Shown one piece after another: positions 35,626 through 47,583 of a DNA stretch of 64,000 nt. The stretch is from Geosiphon pyriformis. Lineage: Eukaryota; Glomeromycota; Glomeromycetes; Archaeosporales; Geosiphonaceae. Location: NCBI GenBank assembly GCA_016748015.1, contig JAAOMT010000003.1, forward strand, positions 853,187 to 917,186, written 5' to 3'. Below the pieces are notes generated by a model. The model was not told where the DNA came from. It did not search any database and saw only the letters and a list, made by a program, of their open reading frames with translations. The position numbers were made by a program, and so were the translations under genes. How positions within the stretch are numbered: position 1 is the stretch's first letter; the number at the start of each line of letters is the position of its first letter.

Positions 35626-36093
35626 TTTAGAAATAAATTAAACATAAAACAAGCAATTAATTATGTTGTTCAATCATGGTTTCAAGTAACACCTGTTACA
35701 ATTCAAAACTGTTGGCAAAAAACAGATATTCTTTTCTATAATCAAGAATTAGAAATTCAAGAATCCGAAACATCAATTGCTATGGATATATTCAACAATT
35801 TACCATCAAATGCACAACAATTGGTCAAAAATCTCGAAGATTATACTGTAGCAATTGATGAATTATTGGCAACTGAAAATATTTTTGATAATAATGAAAT
35901 TATAGATATGGTTTTAGCCGATGCTCAAATTGAAACCAATACAATTAATGACTTGGAAGAAGAATTAAAAGAATCTCCACCTGCTTTAATTACAATTACA
36001 GAAGCATATGAAGCATTAAAAAAGGTAATTAGATTTGAAGAGCAATTAGCCAAAGAAAATTTTAGTATAGAAAACCAAAATTTACTTATATGA
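35626..36093 (+). pseudogene. pogo/Tigger transposase, C-terminal part
   Basis: An open frame continues from the gap to a TGA at 36091-36093. NIKQAINYVVQSW and QNCWQKTDILF match the end of the DDE_1 transposase domain. The following tail of about 110 acidic residues, rich in Glu, Asn and Leu, is typical of Tigger C-termini. The DNA-binding domain and catalytic acids would lie in or before the gap. The sequence left of the gap does not show them, so this is treated as partial. Confidence 0.75.
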
Positions 36094-36275
36094 ATACGAA
36101 AAAATGAAGGAAAATTCTAAAAAACAGGTAACAATTAATCAATATTTTAATAATAATAATAATAATAATAATAATTGATTGATTTAATAAATAAATATAG
36201 TTTATTTGATAATAATTATAAAACTTTAAAATAGAACACCTCTAAAATGGAACATAATTTGCATGTCCCAACTGT

Positions 36276-36298
36276 GTTCTTTTATAGAGGTCTGACTG
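36276..36298 (-). repeat. Right terminal inverted repeat of pogo/Tigger element
   Basis: Reads CAGTCAGACCTCTATAAAAG on the minus strand and is followed by TA at 36299-36300. Confidence 0.88.
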
Positions 36299-36300
36299 TA

Positions 36301-37916
36301 CTAAAAATATTTTACTCGAATTAACTTAATATTTTAATAAAAATTAGCATAATAGTTGATTATTCTAATTCTAATATACTGGAAGTTATATGAATAAAAA
36401 CTTATTATTTCTGTAACTTTTTAAATAATACTGCAGAATGTTTTAAATATTTAATAGTTAATATGTTGTTTAAAAACCAGAAACTGTTCTATGTCTGCTA
36501 AGTTGTGTTTAATTTAAATCAATTATTATAAAGTGATAGTAATAATACAGTATTTATTATTTTTGTTTTTCTATTAACTTGTTTAATTAATATTACAGAA
36601 TTTTCTTAAGAATTGGTATTTAAAAGCTTAATAATATTCGAAGTAATAATAAAATATTCTATAACTCTTTTCTATTTATTCATAAAGTTTTTCATTCTGT
36701 AAATATAATTGGTTAAGTTAAATACATTTATAAAGATCATATTTATTGTTTTTTTAAGTTTTTAAAAAGCATTTTAATAAAATATTAAGATAAAATAGTT
36801 TAGATAAGATTCTTTTCTTAAATTGCTTCTTTTACTCTTATATGAGATTCTGTTTTACTTTTTTCTTCTAATTACTTTGAAAATGTTTTTTTTTGCAAAA
36901 TAAAAATAATAAAAATAAACTATTTAAAAAGACAAATAATAATAGTTATAAAAATAATGAAAATTTTTACTTATATTACTAATTTCAACAAATTTTTTAA
37001 TGTGTTATTATTAATTAATGTGTAATTTGCAAATGTTTTTTGTTTCGAAATTGTTTTGTAAAATCTTTAAACTGTAATTAGAAAAACCATTAATAAAATA
37101 AAAGTTACATAAATTACAGTTGTTTGTTTGCTTTAATTTCTAGTTAATCCAAAATGAATTTCATGCTCTTACCAATAATATGGAGTCTTAATAACTCAAA
37201 ACATAACTGTATAATACTCTTTGCTTATATTTGAAAAGATTTCAATTGGTTTTTTTGCATGTAAAGAAAACCAAAATCTTAATAACATAAAAAAAAGTAA
37301 TAATAATAAACAAAAATATCTTTTTCAAGATAACAATGTTTTTATTAAACATGCAAAAATAAAATCTATAAAAGATTTATTTCTGATCACACAATTTGCT
37401 ATGTCAAAATAAATTCATTTTTTGCAATGAATTTAAACATAACCAGATCCTGAAAATGAAACCATTTTGTTGTTTTTTAAAAATTTTCCTGGACAAAAGA
37501 TTTGTTTAAAAACCAAATTAAATGTTTTATTTATCCTTGTCATGAATTTATTTTTGTCATCTTTAAAAGTTGTTCCCTTTTAAAAACCTGTATAAAAAGA
37601 TAACTTGGGCCCTCTTTACAAAAATCTAGAACTCCTTATATCAAAACTAATGAAATTTGATGAGCATTGACATCCTCAAAATAAAGTATTTTCAAATGTT
37701 TTGTAAACAAAAGTTTTTTGTTGTTTGATACCCTTTTTCTTTCTTGTCAGGATTGCACACTGTCAAAAAGAAAAAAGAAAAAAATCATAAAGTTTTTATC
37801 TGTTTTAGAATGTTGCAATGAAAGCTTGATATATTAAAATTAGTTAATGAAAAGCTTTGATATATTAAAAATTTTCATCATTAAGATATCTTACTAATTA
37901 TCCAAGTGATTATAGG
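36301..37916. other. AT-rich gene-free DNA
   Basis: No supported gene. The small frame at 37221-37412 is Lys/Asn-rich and looks like chance. Confidence 0.6.
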
Positions 37917-38195
37917 TAATTAATCGAGCCACCATCAAAAGGAACAAATTTCGGAAATTAAAAATGTTTAATTGACATTAAAAGTTAAGTTAGCTGAAAG
38001 GGAAATTTATGTCATCAAATTTACATAGCAAAATTTAAATTGCAACGTTGATAAACAAAGTTTTTATCATATGTTATGATGTATCATGTGAAAGAGACGA
38101 TAAAGCCCGCTGAATCCTAAATTATTTTTATTTATAGGGGTGAGAATTGATTTCTTCATTGTTGAGTTTCCAAAACGAAGTGTAAGTGAATTATT
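37917..38195 (-). repeat. Dispersed repeat, copy B (inverted)
   Basis: The reverse complement of this stretch matches 27281-27575 along its whole length. It begins with TAATCGAGCCACC and ends near TTTCCAAAACGAAGTG. See copy A. Confidence 0.75.
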
Positions 38196-38439
38196 AATAA
38201 ATTCAAGAAATAAGTTTCATTATAGGAATCTAAATTTAGAAAATACTAATAATATAAATTAAGCTCATATTGATTCCCTTCGTTTATAAACAGTGACATT
38301 GCGTTAGAAATTTTTCTAGTGTCCCAACGAGCATAATTTTTTGAGTTTGCTCGATATAGCTAGATGGGAATCACCTTTATGTGTGGGTCACGACCATTGT
38401 GGCAATGACAAAATATTGGATTAGTGAAAAATAACAAAA

Positions 38440-38640
38440 AAGAGAGCTTCGCCCTATAATAATAATAATAATAATAATGACGAGCCTACCAAATTTAGAG
38501 TTAAATATCAGATATATCACTTATCTTTCTAGCTTATGTGTTATGACTTCGACTTCGTCAGCCTTTTCTTATTGGGAGCTGGTAATTAAAATTAGCGTTT
38601 CATTTTCATGACTTTTTCTGAAGGCTAGCTTTAACGAAAA
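38440..38640. other. Short AAT repeat with GC-richer flanks
   Basis: AGAGCTTCGCCC, an AAT microsatellite (38457-38480) and ACTTCGACTTCGTC near 38548 stand out from the AT-rich background. They may be the edge of a decayed element, but no terminus could be defined. Confidence 0.3.
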
Positions 38641-38649
38641 GATGAGACT

Positions 38650-39080
38650 TGTATTCGAACAGGAGTTATCATGGGAAAAAATAAACAAAACATAAAAAAT
38701 TATACCAAATGTCTCCTAAGCACTTAATATATTTGCTAAGATTATTTCATATAAACAAGAAAATTAGCAATAAAATTATCAGAAAAAGGAATAGATGTAT
38801 CTTATAAAACTATCGAAAAACATTTAATTAAAAATAAATATGCAAAAAGCCTTCTAAGAACAATAGCAATGCTTACTGAAACTCAAAAAAAGCACATATA
38901 GAATAGGCTTAAAAATATTTAGATGATGATTGAAAACATATTCTTTTTATAGATAATATCTTGTCAATTGTTTCAAAATACAATAAAACATTGACATAAA
39001 GATCTATGACCAACTTGCTTTTATGCCAAAAGATTAGGTTAAAATTTTCGTATAGAATGGGCTTTTATAAACAAATTTTG
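38650..39080 (+). pseudogene. Decayed Tc1/IS630-like transposase relic
   Basis: A translated stretch at about 38767-38900 keeps the helix-turn-helix and linker part of Tc1-like transposases: KLSEKGIDVSYKTIEKHL, then KSLLRTIAMLTETQKKHI. Stops precede and follow it. Less certain matches continue to about 39080. No catalytic motif is intact and no inverted termini were found. Confidence 0.55.
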
Positions 39081-41220
39081 TTTTATTCAAATAAATATAA
39101 AATTTAATATTTATTGTTTTATTATTGTAATGTTTTGATTTTAAAAAATATTATTATTGATTTGGGTTTCAATAAATTTATAAACAAATATTATTGAAAT
39201 AGAATTTCTTTATAAGTTTTAATGATTAAAACACTTGAAACAATTATTTAATTGTTTTAATTATAATTTTAAATTAAATGTTAATAATGTTTAATTTGTT
39301 GTTTTTTTGATAATTAAGATCTATAAATCATAATCATTTTAAAAGTTTGCTTTTCAAACTATTTTCAAATTGTATTTTTATTTAAAACTTTTAGTAATCT
39401 TTATATTAATAATTTTTGTTTTTTTCTAATTTTATTTTTCTAAAAAATATATAATTAACACAATTAAATTATAAGTATTTTTATAATTTTAATAAATATT
39501 TTTAAAACCATTTTTTTTAATAATAAATTTTACAAAATTTTTATTTTTAAGTTTGAAATTATTTGTTTTATGTATTAATTTTAATAAGTTTTATTACTGT
39601 CCAAATTTGGAGTTTCTATATTTTATCAAAGAGAAATTAATTTTAATAATAAATAAGTTTATGATTATGTTTTTTTAATATAATTCATTAATTATTTAAA
39701 TTATTTATTTACAAGAAATAATGTAAAGTTTATAGACAAGTTTCAAACCAACATTTACATTTTGAATAATTTTAAGCACAAGTTAATATTTAAATTAGAT
39801 AAGTAAATTAATTAATTATTTATTTTTTAAAAATATACATATAATAATTTTTTGTGCTATATATATACAATTTTTTTTTGTTTTCTATTTTTTTTGCAAA
39901 AACAAAATGAGAAAAAACTAATTATTCATTTTGAAAACAAAGTACATATTTTTTTGGTCTTTTTAAAGTCTAAATTTTAATATTATTAAGAAATTGTAAA
40001 TAACAATAAAACATAACATGATAAAAACAATTACAAAATTGGTTAATAATATGTTTAAAAAACCCAAATAATAATTGCAACATTAAAAATACCTATTAAA
40101 TATCTTTTAAGGACACTTTTGAATAAAAAGGATTTGTGAGAAAATTTAAAACTAAATTTTGTAAATGACATAATAAAGCCAATTATTTTAGGCTCTTAAA
40201 TTTTGAAAGAATCGAGCAGAAAAGTTGTTGATGAATTTTAGCAAAGTGTCATTGTACTTTGATCTTGGCTTTCCTTTTAATCTAAAATTGGGTCACAGCC
40301 TGCACTTGTAAGTTGATGACGTCAAAATGACGTATATTATGTTTTTTAGTAGTTCTACACAAGATCTCTATTAATTTCTCGTAATTTCCAAAAATTTTAA
40401 ACGAGAATATGTAACGCGTTCTGAATGAAGTTTGCCAAAGATCATTGGTTTTAAAGGTGTCGTCATTTTATAATAATTGAGTATGTGATTCAGATTTTGG
40501 GACATTTGAACACAAAATGGCATGAAAATTGGAATAAAGACATGTTCGATTGTGCACAGATAGTACCAAAAAATTTGAAAACTTTTCATTAATTATATGC
40601 TTATATCTGTTTGCCCTGTAATTTTGTATACCCATTTAAAATTAAATAAAGGGAATTGGATATTTTCACCAAATCTTGATTTACTGTTAACTTGGCAGTT
40701 GCATGCATTATTTATCTTTTGAAAATCAGGTTTCAAAATTTGCCCATTTTTTTTCAACCATTATTGATATATAGTCATGCAGTGAGAATTCCAATCACAA
40801 ATAACTTTTATCAAACCTCCACGATACACAAGCTGCATAAATCAAAAGTGTAATTAAGCTGGCAGAATTCATGTAAGTATATTAGATATTATCATTGGTA
40901 TTTAGTCATCCTGTCAATCGTATCATCGAGAAATTTCAAATTTGATGAAGAAAATTGGATACATAAAAATCGGGATTTAATGAAAGTGACGGTGGTAATT
41001 ACTTTGATCATTTTTATATTCTATAAAAATTTGATATTTCAAATCGTGATCAGTAAAGAAAGAATATACATGGATATAACTGTTATTTCAACACATTTAT
41101 AATAATAGTGATAAAATTTATTTATATAAATAAGATTAAAATATAATAGTTCCACTGAAAATGAAAGTAAGTATAAGAAAACATTTTAAAAAAATTTTAA
41201 TATATTAAAAATTGGGGTAT

Positions 41221-41243
41221 TATTATTATCATTATTATCATTA

Positions 41244-41310
<67 letters not shown>
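41221..41310. repeat. ATT trinucleotide microsatellite
   Basis: About 90 bp of TTA/ATT units with two ATC interruptions near the left end. Confidence 0.95.
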
Positions 41311-43885
41311 TTGAACCATTAAAATATTTTGCGTAAATAAAATGTGTTATAAAAAAACAAATTAAAATATCATATATAAATTAAAAAATTACTTCATTCA
41401 TTTCTATGGATAATGAAAATATCTTATATATTGATAAAAAATTAGCAGGGGATGAAAATATATTATTCCGCTTATATAACATCAATTAAATGCAATTTTA
41501 AAATTATCCAATAGGAAATTATTTCAATATCCAAGCTGCAATACCACATTTCGCAATATAATGCATACTGCAACAAACTAAACAAACTTCAGGGGGGAAG
41601 GGAAGGGAAGGGGAGGGGAGCAAAACTTAAACGCTTAACAGTATTTTTAATTCTTAAAATATGATTTCAATATAAATTTTTGAAATTAAAAAGAAAATTA
41701 TTAATTTTATTTTCATCAGAAATTAAATCTTATCAGAACCTTCAAATAATTTTTTTTTGACTTGAATTTCATTGAGAAAAAGCTTCTTAAAATAAATTTT
41801 CATTGTAAATAAATATCCTTAATGAAAAATAATATAAGAAAACTTTATCGAAACCTTTTTAATATCCTTCATGGCCTTTACAGTTTTCAATTAAAGTTGT
41901 ACAAAAGATTCTAAATTAATTTTTTTCTTGCCAATGTAAATCGCATACAAACGGGTTAGATGTCAAAAAGAAGCTGAAAAGTCATTTGAAAATTTTTTGT
42001 TGATATTTAAGTATCTTGAAATAAACATCCTATTGAGGCGCATTAAGATTATAAAACATATCTTTGATCATTAGCGCGTAATCTCCGCATGAATATATCG
42101 GGGTATTTTTCTTGTCCAAGGCAAACAATTAAAAATTACAGAATTACTCATTTTTTTAAATTTAATTAAAGTTTTCATATCAAAAAAAATTCCTAAATAA
42201 TGAGAAACTGATTTGCTTAAATAATATCAGCTACAGTTTGCATTATAGAATTTTTTTTTTGAAAAATAAATTAAAGTTTTAAATTTAAAAAAATATTTTT
42301 GAAAAAATTCAATGAGACTGAAAATTTTAAAACCCATATATCTGCATGATCTCTTAAAGAGTTTAATATGCGAGCTGGAGATCAGGAAATTTTGCTTTGA
42401 TAATTATGCTTAATAATTAACATGCTCGATCAAAATTCCATCAAATCTTCTTGTTAAGCCTAAAATAGGTTAGTCTCAAAAAATGTCCGCTTAAAATCGA
42501 TTGAATATTATTGGGTGTTCATATTAGAAAATTCTAGCAATTGATACTCTTTGTTTTAAGCATACCAAAAAAAGGAAAAATAGGTAAGATTAAAGTTGGA
42601 GGCGTAAAGATACATGTACAATTATTTATTGGGAAATATTTAGGCCCCTTTTTTTACTTCAAGTTTCAAAAATAAAGCTATTTTTACCCTATCCATTTTA
42701 AGCTATCATAAAGGGGGGTAAATTGAAAATTTAATGATCAAAATAAATATTAAAAAAAAAAAAATTTTTCCTAATAAATGGTGTCTTAACAAAAAAATTA
42801 CTTGTTTTTAGAAATTTATTCTATTAAATTTTAAGTAAAAATTCATAATTATAGTTTTATTAAAACCCATATTTTTTTTTATGTATTGATAAATATATTA
42901 ATTTATCAACAACAATATCTCAGAATGATTAGTTTTCATAACTTTTTTAACTTCAAAAAAAAAATACTTAATTTTATCTGGTTTAAATTGACTTTTTTTG
43001 ATTTAATTTCGTCCTCAAGTAATTTATATCCATTAACGAAACTTTAAACCAAACTTCTAATTCTTTTTGAACCAATTTTTTTATTTTCATTTATCAAAAA
43101 CTTTTTAAAATACACAATTTTTCCTATTTTTTACCCACTTCATTTTAGAAAATTAATATTTACCTTTTAATTTTGATTTTGAAATTTTTTTCTATAACTA
43201 TATTTCATTATAAAACCATCAACCTTGAGAATTTATTATATCTCTCAAAAGTTTTTGTTGACATATTGGTAAATTTTTTGTTTTGCTCCGAGTTTTCAAT
43301 ACTAAATACCTTTATGCACAAAATATATTACTGGGGAGCATTCGGGAGCACTTAATATTTTTAAAGCTCAAAACCTTAATTTTCTACAAGTCATACGTCT
43401 TTTTCGTGTTCAAAATGACCGTGCCATGTTGGACAAAGATTAATCATTAAGTTAATAATAAAACGGTATGTTCATACGCCATTATGCATTGAAGAAAATT
43501 CCAATTTAATAAATCAGTCCTACATTCCCTTTGCTTACAAAAAAATTAATAATTGCACGAAAAATTTTTGCTAAACAGGTATCAAAATTAAATAACCAAA
43601 AGAAGTCAAGCTCAATTTTTAGAAGGTTTTTTAAGTAATAATCAATCAATATCTTGGCAGTAGATTTTCGAATTACGTTTTGATCATGCGTAAAGGGTTA
43701 ATACTACTCAACTTTTCATTGACCAGCAAATATTTTCCTATTATCAACATTATAATTAATCGCCCGATCCTTTGTTTTGGTGATTCCCGAATAAAAAAGT
43801 TCAACGATCCCCTCCTCATTGCTGAAATCTACCGATACTTAAAGCTACCAATGTAGATTTTAATGGTCGAATGATTCTCAGAAAT

Positions 43886-43920
43886 CTCTTCTTCTTCTTC
43901 TTCTTCTTCTTCTTCTTCTT
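43886..43920. repeat. TTC trinucleotide microsatellite
   Basis: Eleven TTC units in tandem; a polypurine-polypyrimidine tract. Confidence 0.95.
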
Positions 43921-45072
43921 CACTAGACAAGTTATTTTCCGAACTGCCATGGTTGTCGATGAACACAGGATGTGCATTTTGAATGACCAAGGGTAAAATG
44001 TTTAGCATTTAGTCAAAATACTCAATATTAGCTTAATGAGGTTAACGTTTCTAATCGCTTTGTTTTGGAAAAATTCCCATTGTTCAATGGGTAATTGCAA
44101 CTCCTTTTGTATAACGTACTTTGGTTTACTTAATCGGGATATATATCAAATATTTGTTATTTCAAAACAATACTCCTTTCTTTTTTAAGATTATAAATTG
44201 CATGCTTTAATGCACGTTATCAAAAATTAAAAATCTTTTTTTAATTAGTTCGAAAATTAAAAATTCGGAACAAATTCATGAATAGCTCCATAAAATAAAA
44301 AATTTGGTTTTGATCTTAAAAGAAAAAACTAAAAAGTGTACAAACCATATAAACAGCTTTATTAAATTAAAGAATATAACAAATATTAAATCATTTATCA
44401 TATCGAGATATTATGGAGCTGATTTTCTCCGCGATACTTTTGTGATCTTTGGTAATTCTTGAAATTTCAAATCCTTTTTACCATTTTAAGCAAGTTAACG
44501 AGACAAACTTTTTTTTTCCAAGGGCGATAAGATTTTAATTGAATCTTTGGGATTAGAAATCAATTTTTTAGACACAATTTAAATTTTCCATCCTTTTTTG
44601 CATCAATCCAATGAACTTAGAAAATGATGAAAGAATATATCACAAAACGGAGAATTTTTTTTTTTTTTTTGAACAGAGAAACTTGGGAAATGGACAATTC
44701 CCACTTGCATAATAAAAGATCACGCAGTTCTAACTGTGAAAGGCAATGGTAAGCACATGCCGTATTTTACATAATCTTCCACCGTGTTGACATACTTTGG
44801 TACAAGAATCCCCGAGCAATAATAAACGCTCACACAACCTCTAAAAATCGGATTTTTTGTAACTTATTCTTGATGTAACAAGTTTTTCATAAACTTAAAA
44901 AGTTAGCTGAAATTTGATATTCCCATTTTTAATATTCTTTTTTTTTTTTTTTTTTTTTTTAATCATACATAGTTCAATTTTTTGTGTGTGTTTGTGATCG
45001 ATTAATAAATATGGCCCAATATTATCCTTTCCCCCAACTTTCTGCTCCTACTACACTACTATACACTTCATA

Positions 45073-45717
45073 ATGTTGCGAGAACTTTTACAAAAATTTT
45101 CAGAAATTAAAGACGCAGGTCCAAACGATGAAAACTTAATAGAATGCATCAAAAAATGGAGTGAATCAAACAAACTCAAAGAAGAAGAACTTTTCCAACG
45201 ACTTTCAGAGTGTGCTCAAACTCGACCAACATATGCTTGCTTGGTTGGGTTTTCATATCACTATGGAATCGGTACTTCTGTTAATCTTTTCTCCATGATA
45301 AAATGGTATACTTTTGGTGCCGAAAATGGGGATTCAATCGCCCAAGCTCAACTTGGTTGGTGTTACTCGAATGGTTTTGGCGTTGAGGCCAACCCAGTAA
45401 AAGCATTCTTTTGGGATTCAATAGCGGCTCAAGCTGGCAACAACACTGCAGCTTTCAATCTAGCGCAATCCTATGTTTGGGGTCTTGCTACTCCGAGAGA
45501 TTACAAAAAGGCATATTCGTTATATAAAAAGTCGGCAGATGGTGGGTGCGCGATCGCTCAATCTTTTCTTGCAAGATGTTACCAATGTTCGTACGGAACA
45601 CAAAAAGACATTCACAAAGCCTTAAGCTTATATAAAAGAGCATCAAAAAATGGGTTTGCTGAGTATGATTGGGAATTTAAAGAGATTTTTGAGGGAACTT
45701 CATCGCCTTTTCGGTGA
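45073..45717 (+). CDS. Short Sel1-repeat protein (214 aa)
   Basis: A single-exon gene. The N-terminal module MLRELLQKF, then DAGPNDENL, then a helix with IKKWSE and LKEEELFQRL matches the other short Sel1 genes. Four Sel1 repeats follow: YHYGIGT, CYSNGFG, YVWGLAT and CYQCSYG mark the turns. The last repeat has KDIHKALSLYKRA. The start is the first Met and aligns with those of the paralogues. It has no signal peptide or enzyme domain. It converges with the paralogue at 46918-47583, with 1.2 kb between their stops. The two proteins are too diverged to be a recent local duplicate. Confidence 0.88.
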   Translation: MLRELLQKFSEIKDAGPNDENLIECIKKWSESNKLKEEELFQRLSECAQTRPTYACLVGFSYHYGIGTSVNLFSMIKWYTFGAENGDSIAQAQLGWCYSNGFGVEANPVKAFFWDSIAAQAGNNTAAFNLAQSYVWGLATPRDYKKAYSLYKKSADGGCAIAQSFLARCYQCSYGTQKDIHKALSLYKRASKNGFAEYDWEFKEIFEGTSSPFR

Positions 45718-46917
45718 TATGGACTCTGGGAATCTTTTTATGCACATGGACTTTATTAAAATTCAAAGCGCTCAGCTGAGAAAAAAAATATTCGTTTATT
45801 CTCGAACCTATATTTTCAACTTCACAATAAGCTTTCCCATTAATTCACTCATATCAATTTAAATGTCAATATTAAAAATTTTTTATCCAGATTCGAAAAA
45901 CGTTTATTATCACTTTTATCCTGAATCCCCATATAAGTAAAATAACGATTTTATAAGACATTATTATCTTTCATTACTAAAAACTGTAACATATAATCTT
46001 AGTGAAACTCAATTTTCTAAAATATACAAACAATCGATTTCCCATGAATATAATAACATACGAAAAACGTCAATTCACAATGGATAGGGTTTAAAAATAT
46101 TGGTTTCCTATGTAAACAAATCAACGACACGAAATTTTAAAGATATGAAATAATAAGACCATTTTGGTGACTTACGGCTCATTTGTAAATATGATTCAAA
46201 AAAAAATAAGAACAAGAAATTATCAATAAGATTGCCAATTAAAAACATTTTAAAAGTCAACTAAGTGGATTTACTTTTTTTTCAATTACAGTGAAGTTGA
46301 CAGTTTACGAACCAAAGCATGGTATTGCCAAATTATATGCTTCTTAAAAGCTACAGTATAATACCATGTTCATAAATTGATACAAACCCAAATTGTATTT
46401 ATTGCGGCATCAAAAGTCTCAATTTGTTTCCAGGTTCCCCAGTTTCACTCCAATTTTTGGGGCATGAGAGCAGACCAGAGATTTCAACTGGAGTCTTCCG
46501 GCAAGTTCTTTAACATAATTTATCAACTGGTAAGATCATATTTATTGAGTATTTGAACATTGTTTATCCAAACTTTTGTATTTCTAAAGCTGTACTTATT
46601 TAATCCTAAATGGTTTGGGATCATAAGCTAAGGTCTGTTTTTAATAAACCGATATTGTTAAATGAGCCAAGATATCATGTTGTGGAAAAGAATCTAGGTA
46701 TATCCCCCATTTTAAATCATCTCATACAAATCTTTTAGCTAAAACATTATTTCAAACTTAAATGTCTCTTTTAACGGATATAATTAATCAAAGAATTTCA
46801 TCCCAAAAAAAATGAATCGTCTAAAAGTATGTGGAAATCTAGTCCTAGAGAAATATCTCAAAAATAAGGTAACCAATTTTCATTCAATAAATGAAGATTG
46901 ATGGGTCATTTGGGTAT
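45718..46917. other. Intergenic DNA between convergent Sel1 genes
   Basis: AT-rich 3' regions. No RNA gene or mobile element was recognised. Confidence 0.6.
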
Positions 46918-47583
46918 TTAAAGCTTTTTTAACAACATGCACAACATTTTTTCTGAATAAAAATCACCCGCATTTGCAGCCTTTCGATACCAACGTAACG
47001 CTGTATGAAGGTCTTTATTAATTCCAATTGAAAATTGAAAAGACCTTGCTATTTCCGTTTGTGCTGTGCAAATTCCATATTCAGCAGCAATTTTGTACCA
47101 AATCCAAGCTTTTCTTTTGTTTTCCACCGTCCCGATTCCCCATAAGTAGCAATATGCAAGGTTACAAGCTCCAATAAAATTTCCCCCTAGAGCTGATTTC
47201 AAGTGCCAATAAAAAGCCTTGGTAAAATCTCTACCAGTGCCAAAGGCTTGACTATGACACCAGCCGAGCTGTGTTTCTCCTAGATGGTCCCCAGATTCGG
47301 CGGAAATCTTGTACCAAAATATCATTGATTTAAGATCCATGTCTGTACCGAATCCATGATGGTATGTGAATCCCAATAAAAAAGCATATTCCGAATTATT
47401 TGGTGCTATCTCCAGTATTTCCTGAAATAACTCTTCGGGTTTAATTTGATATTCATCACACCATTGCTCAATGCAGTCTAATAAATTTTCGTCCTTGGTA
47501 CCATGGTCTATAACTGAGTCAATACGTTGACGAAGGTCTTTAAGCGAATCCATATTTTGTGATAGTTTATTTTTCGACTCCAT
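46918..47583 (-). CDS. Short Sel1-repeat protein (221 aa)
   Basis: A single-exon gene of the same family. MDSLKDLRQRID, then DHGTKDENLLDCIEQW and the PEELFQEILEIAP helix form the shared module, and four Sel1 repeats follow (YHHGFGT, CHSQAFG, YLWGIGT, FQFSIG turns). The last repeat has KDLHTALRWYRKA. The longest frame begins ten codons earlier (MESKNKLSQN), but the internal Met at residue 11 aligns with the start of every paralogue, so translation may begin at 47553. It is convergent with the Sel1 gene at 45073. The role is inferred only from the repeat type. Confidence 0.87.
   Translation of the reverse strand: MESKNKLSQNMDSLKDLRQRIDSVIDHGTKDENLLDCIEQWCDEYQIKPEELFQEILEIAPNNSEYAFLLGFTYHHGFGTDMDLKSMIFWYKISAESGDHLGETQLGWCHSQAFGTGRDFTKAFYWHLKSALGGNFIGACNLAYCYLWGIGTVENKRKAWIWYKIAAEYGICTAQTEIARSFQFSIGINKDLHTALRWYRKAANAGDFYSEKMLCMLLKKL

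Larger units (their letters stand above)
34866..36298 (+). mobile_element. pogo/Tigger-type DNA transposon (with assembly gap)
   Basis: Inverted termini of at least 22 bp (CAGTCAGACCTCCATAAAAG at the left; the right end reads the same on the minus strand with one change, CCTCTAT) are flanked on both sides by a TA dinucleotide, the target duplication of the Tc1/mariner superfamily. An inner GAACAA-rich subterminal repeat is also present. After the gap, about 35630-36093 encodes a transposase C-terminal part with NIKQAINYVVQSW and TPVTIQNCWQKTDI, characteristic of pogo/Tigger (DDE_1). The visible part left of the gap is not transposase-like. The measured length of 1.43 kb includes 311 Ns, so the element may be longer, or internally deleted and non-autonomous. 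Confidence 0.85.
39081..45072. other. AT-rich gene-poor block
   Basis: Six kb without a supported gene. It contains an ATT array at 41221-41310, a TTC array at 43886-43920 and a poly-T tract at 44939-44960. A small minus-strand frame at 40371-40589 has no recognisable features. The last 60 bases before the Sel1 start at 45073 are pyrimidine-rich, with CCCCCAACTTTC and CTCCTACTAC, as often seen in fungal promoters. Confidence 0.6.
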
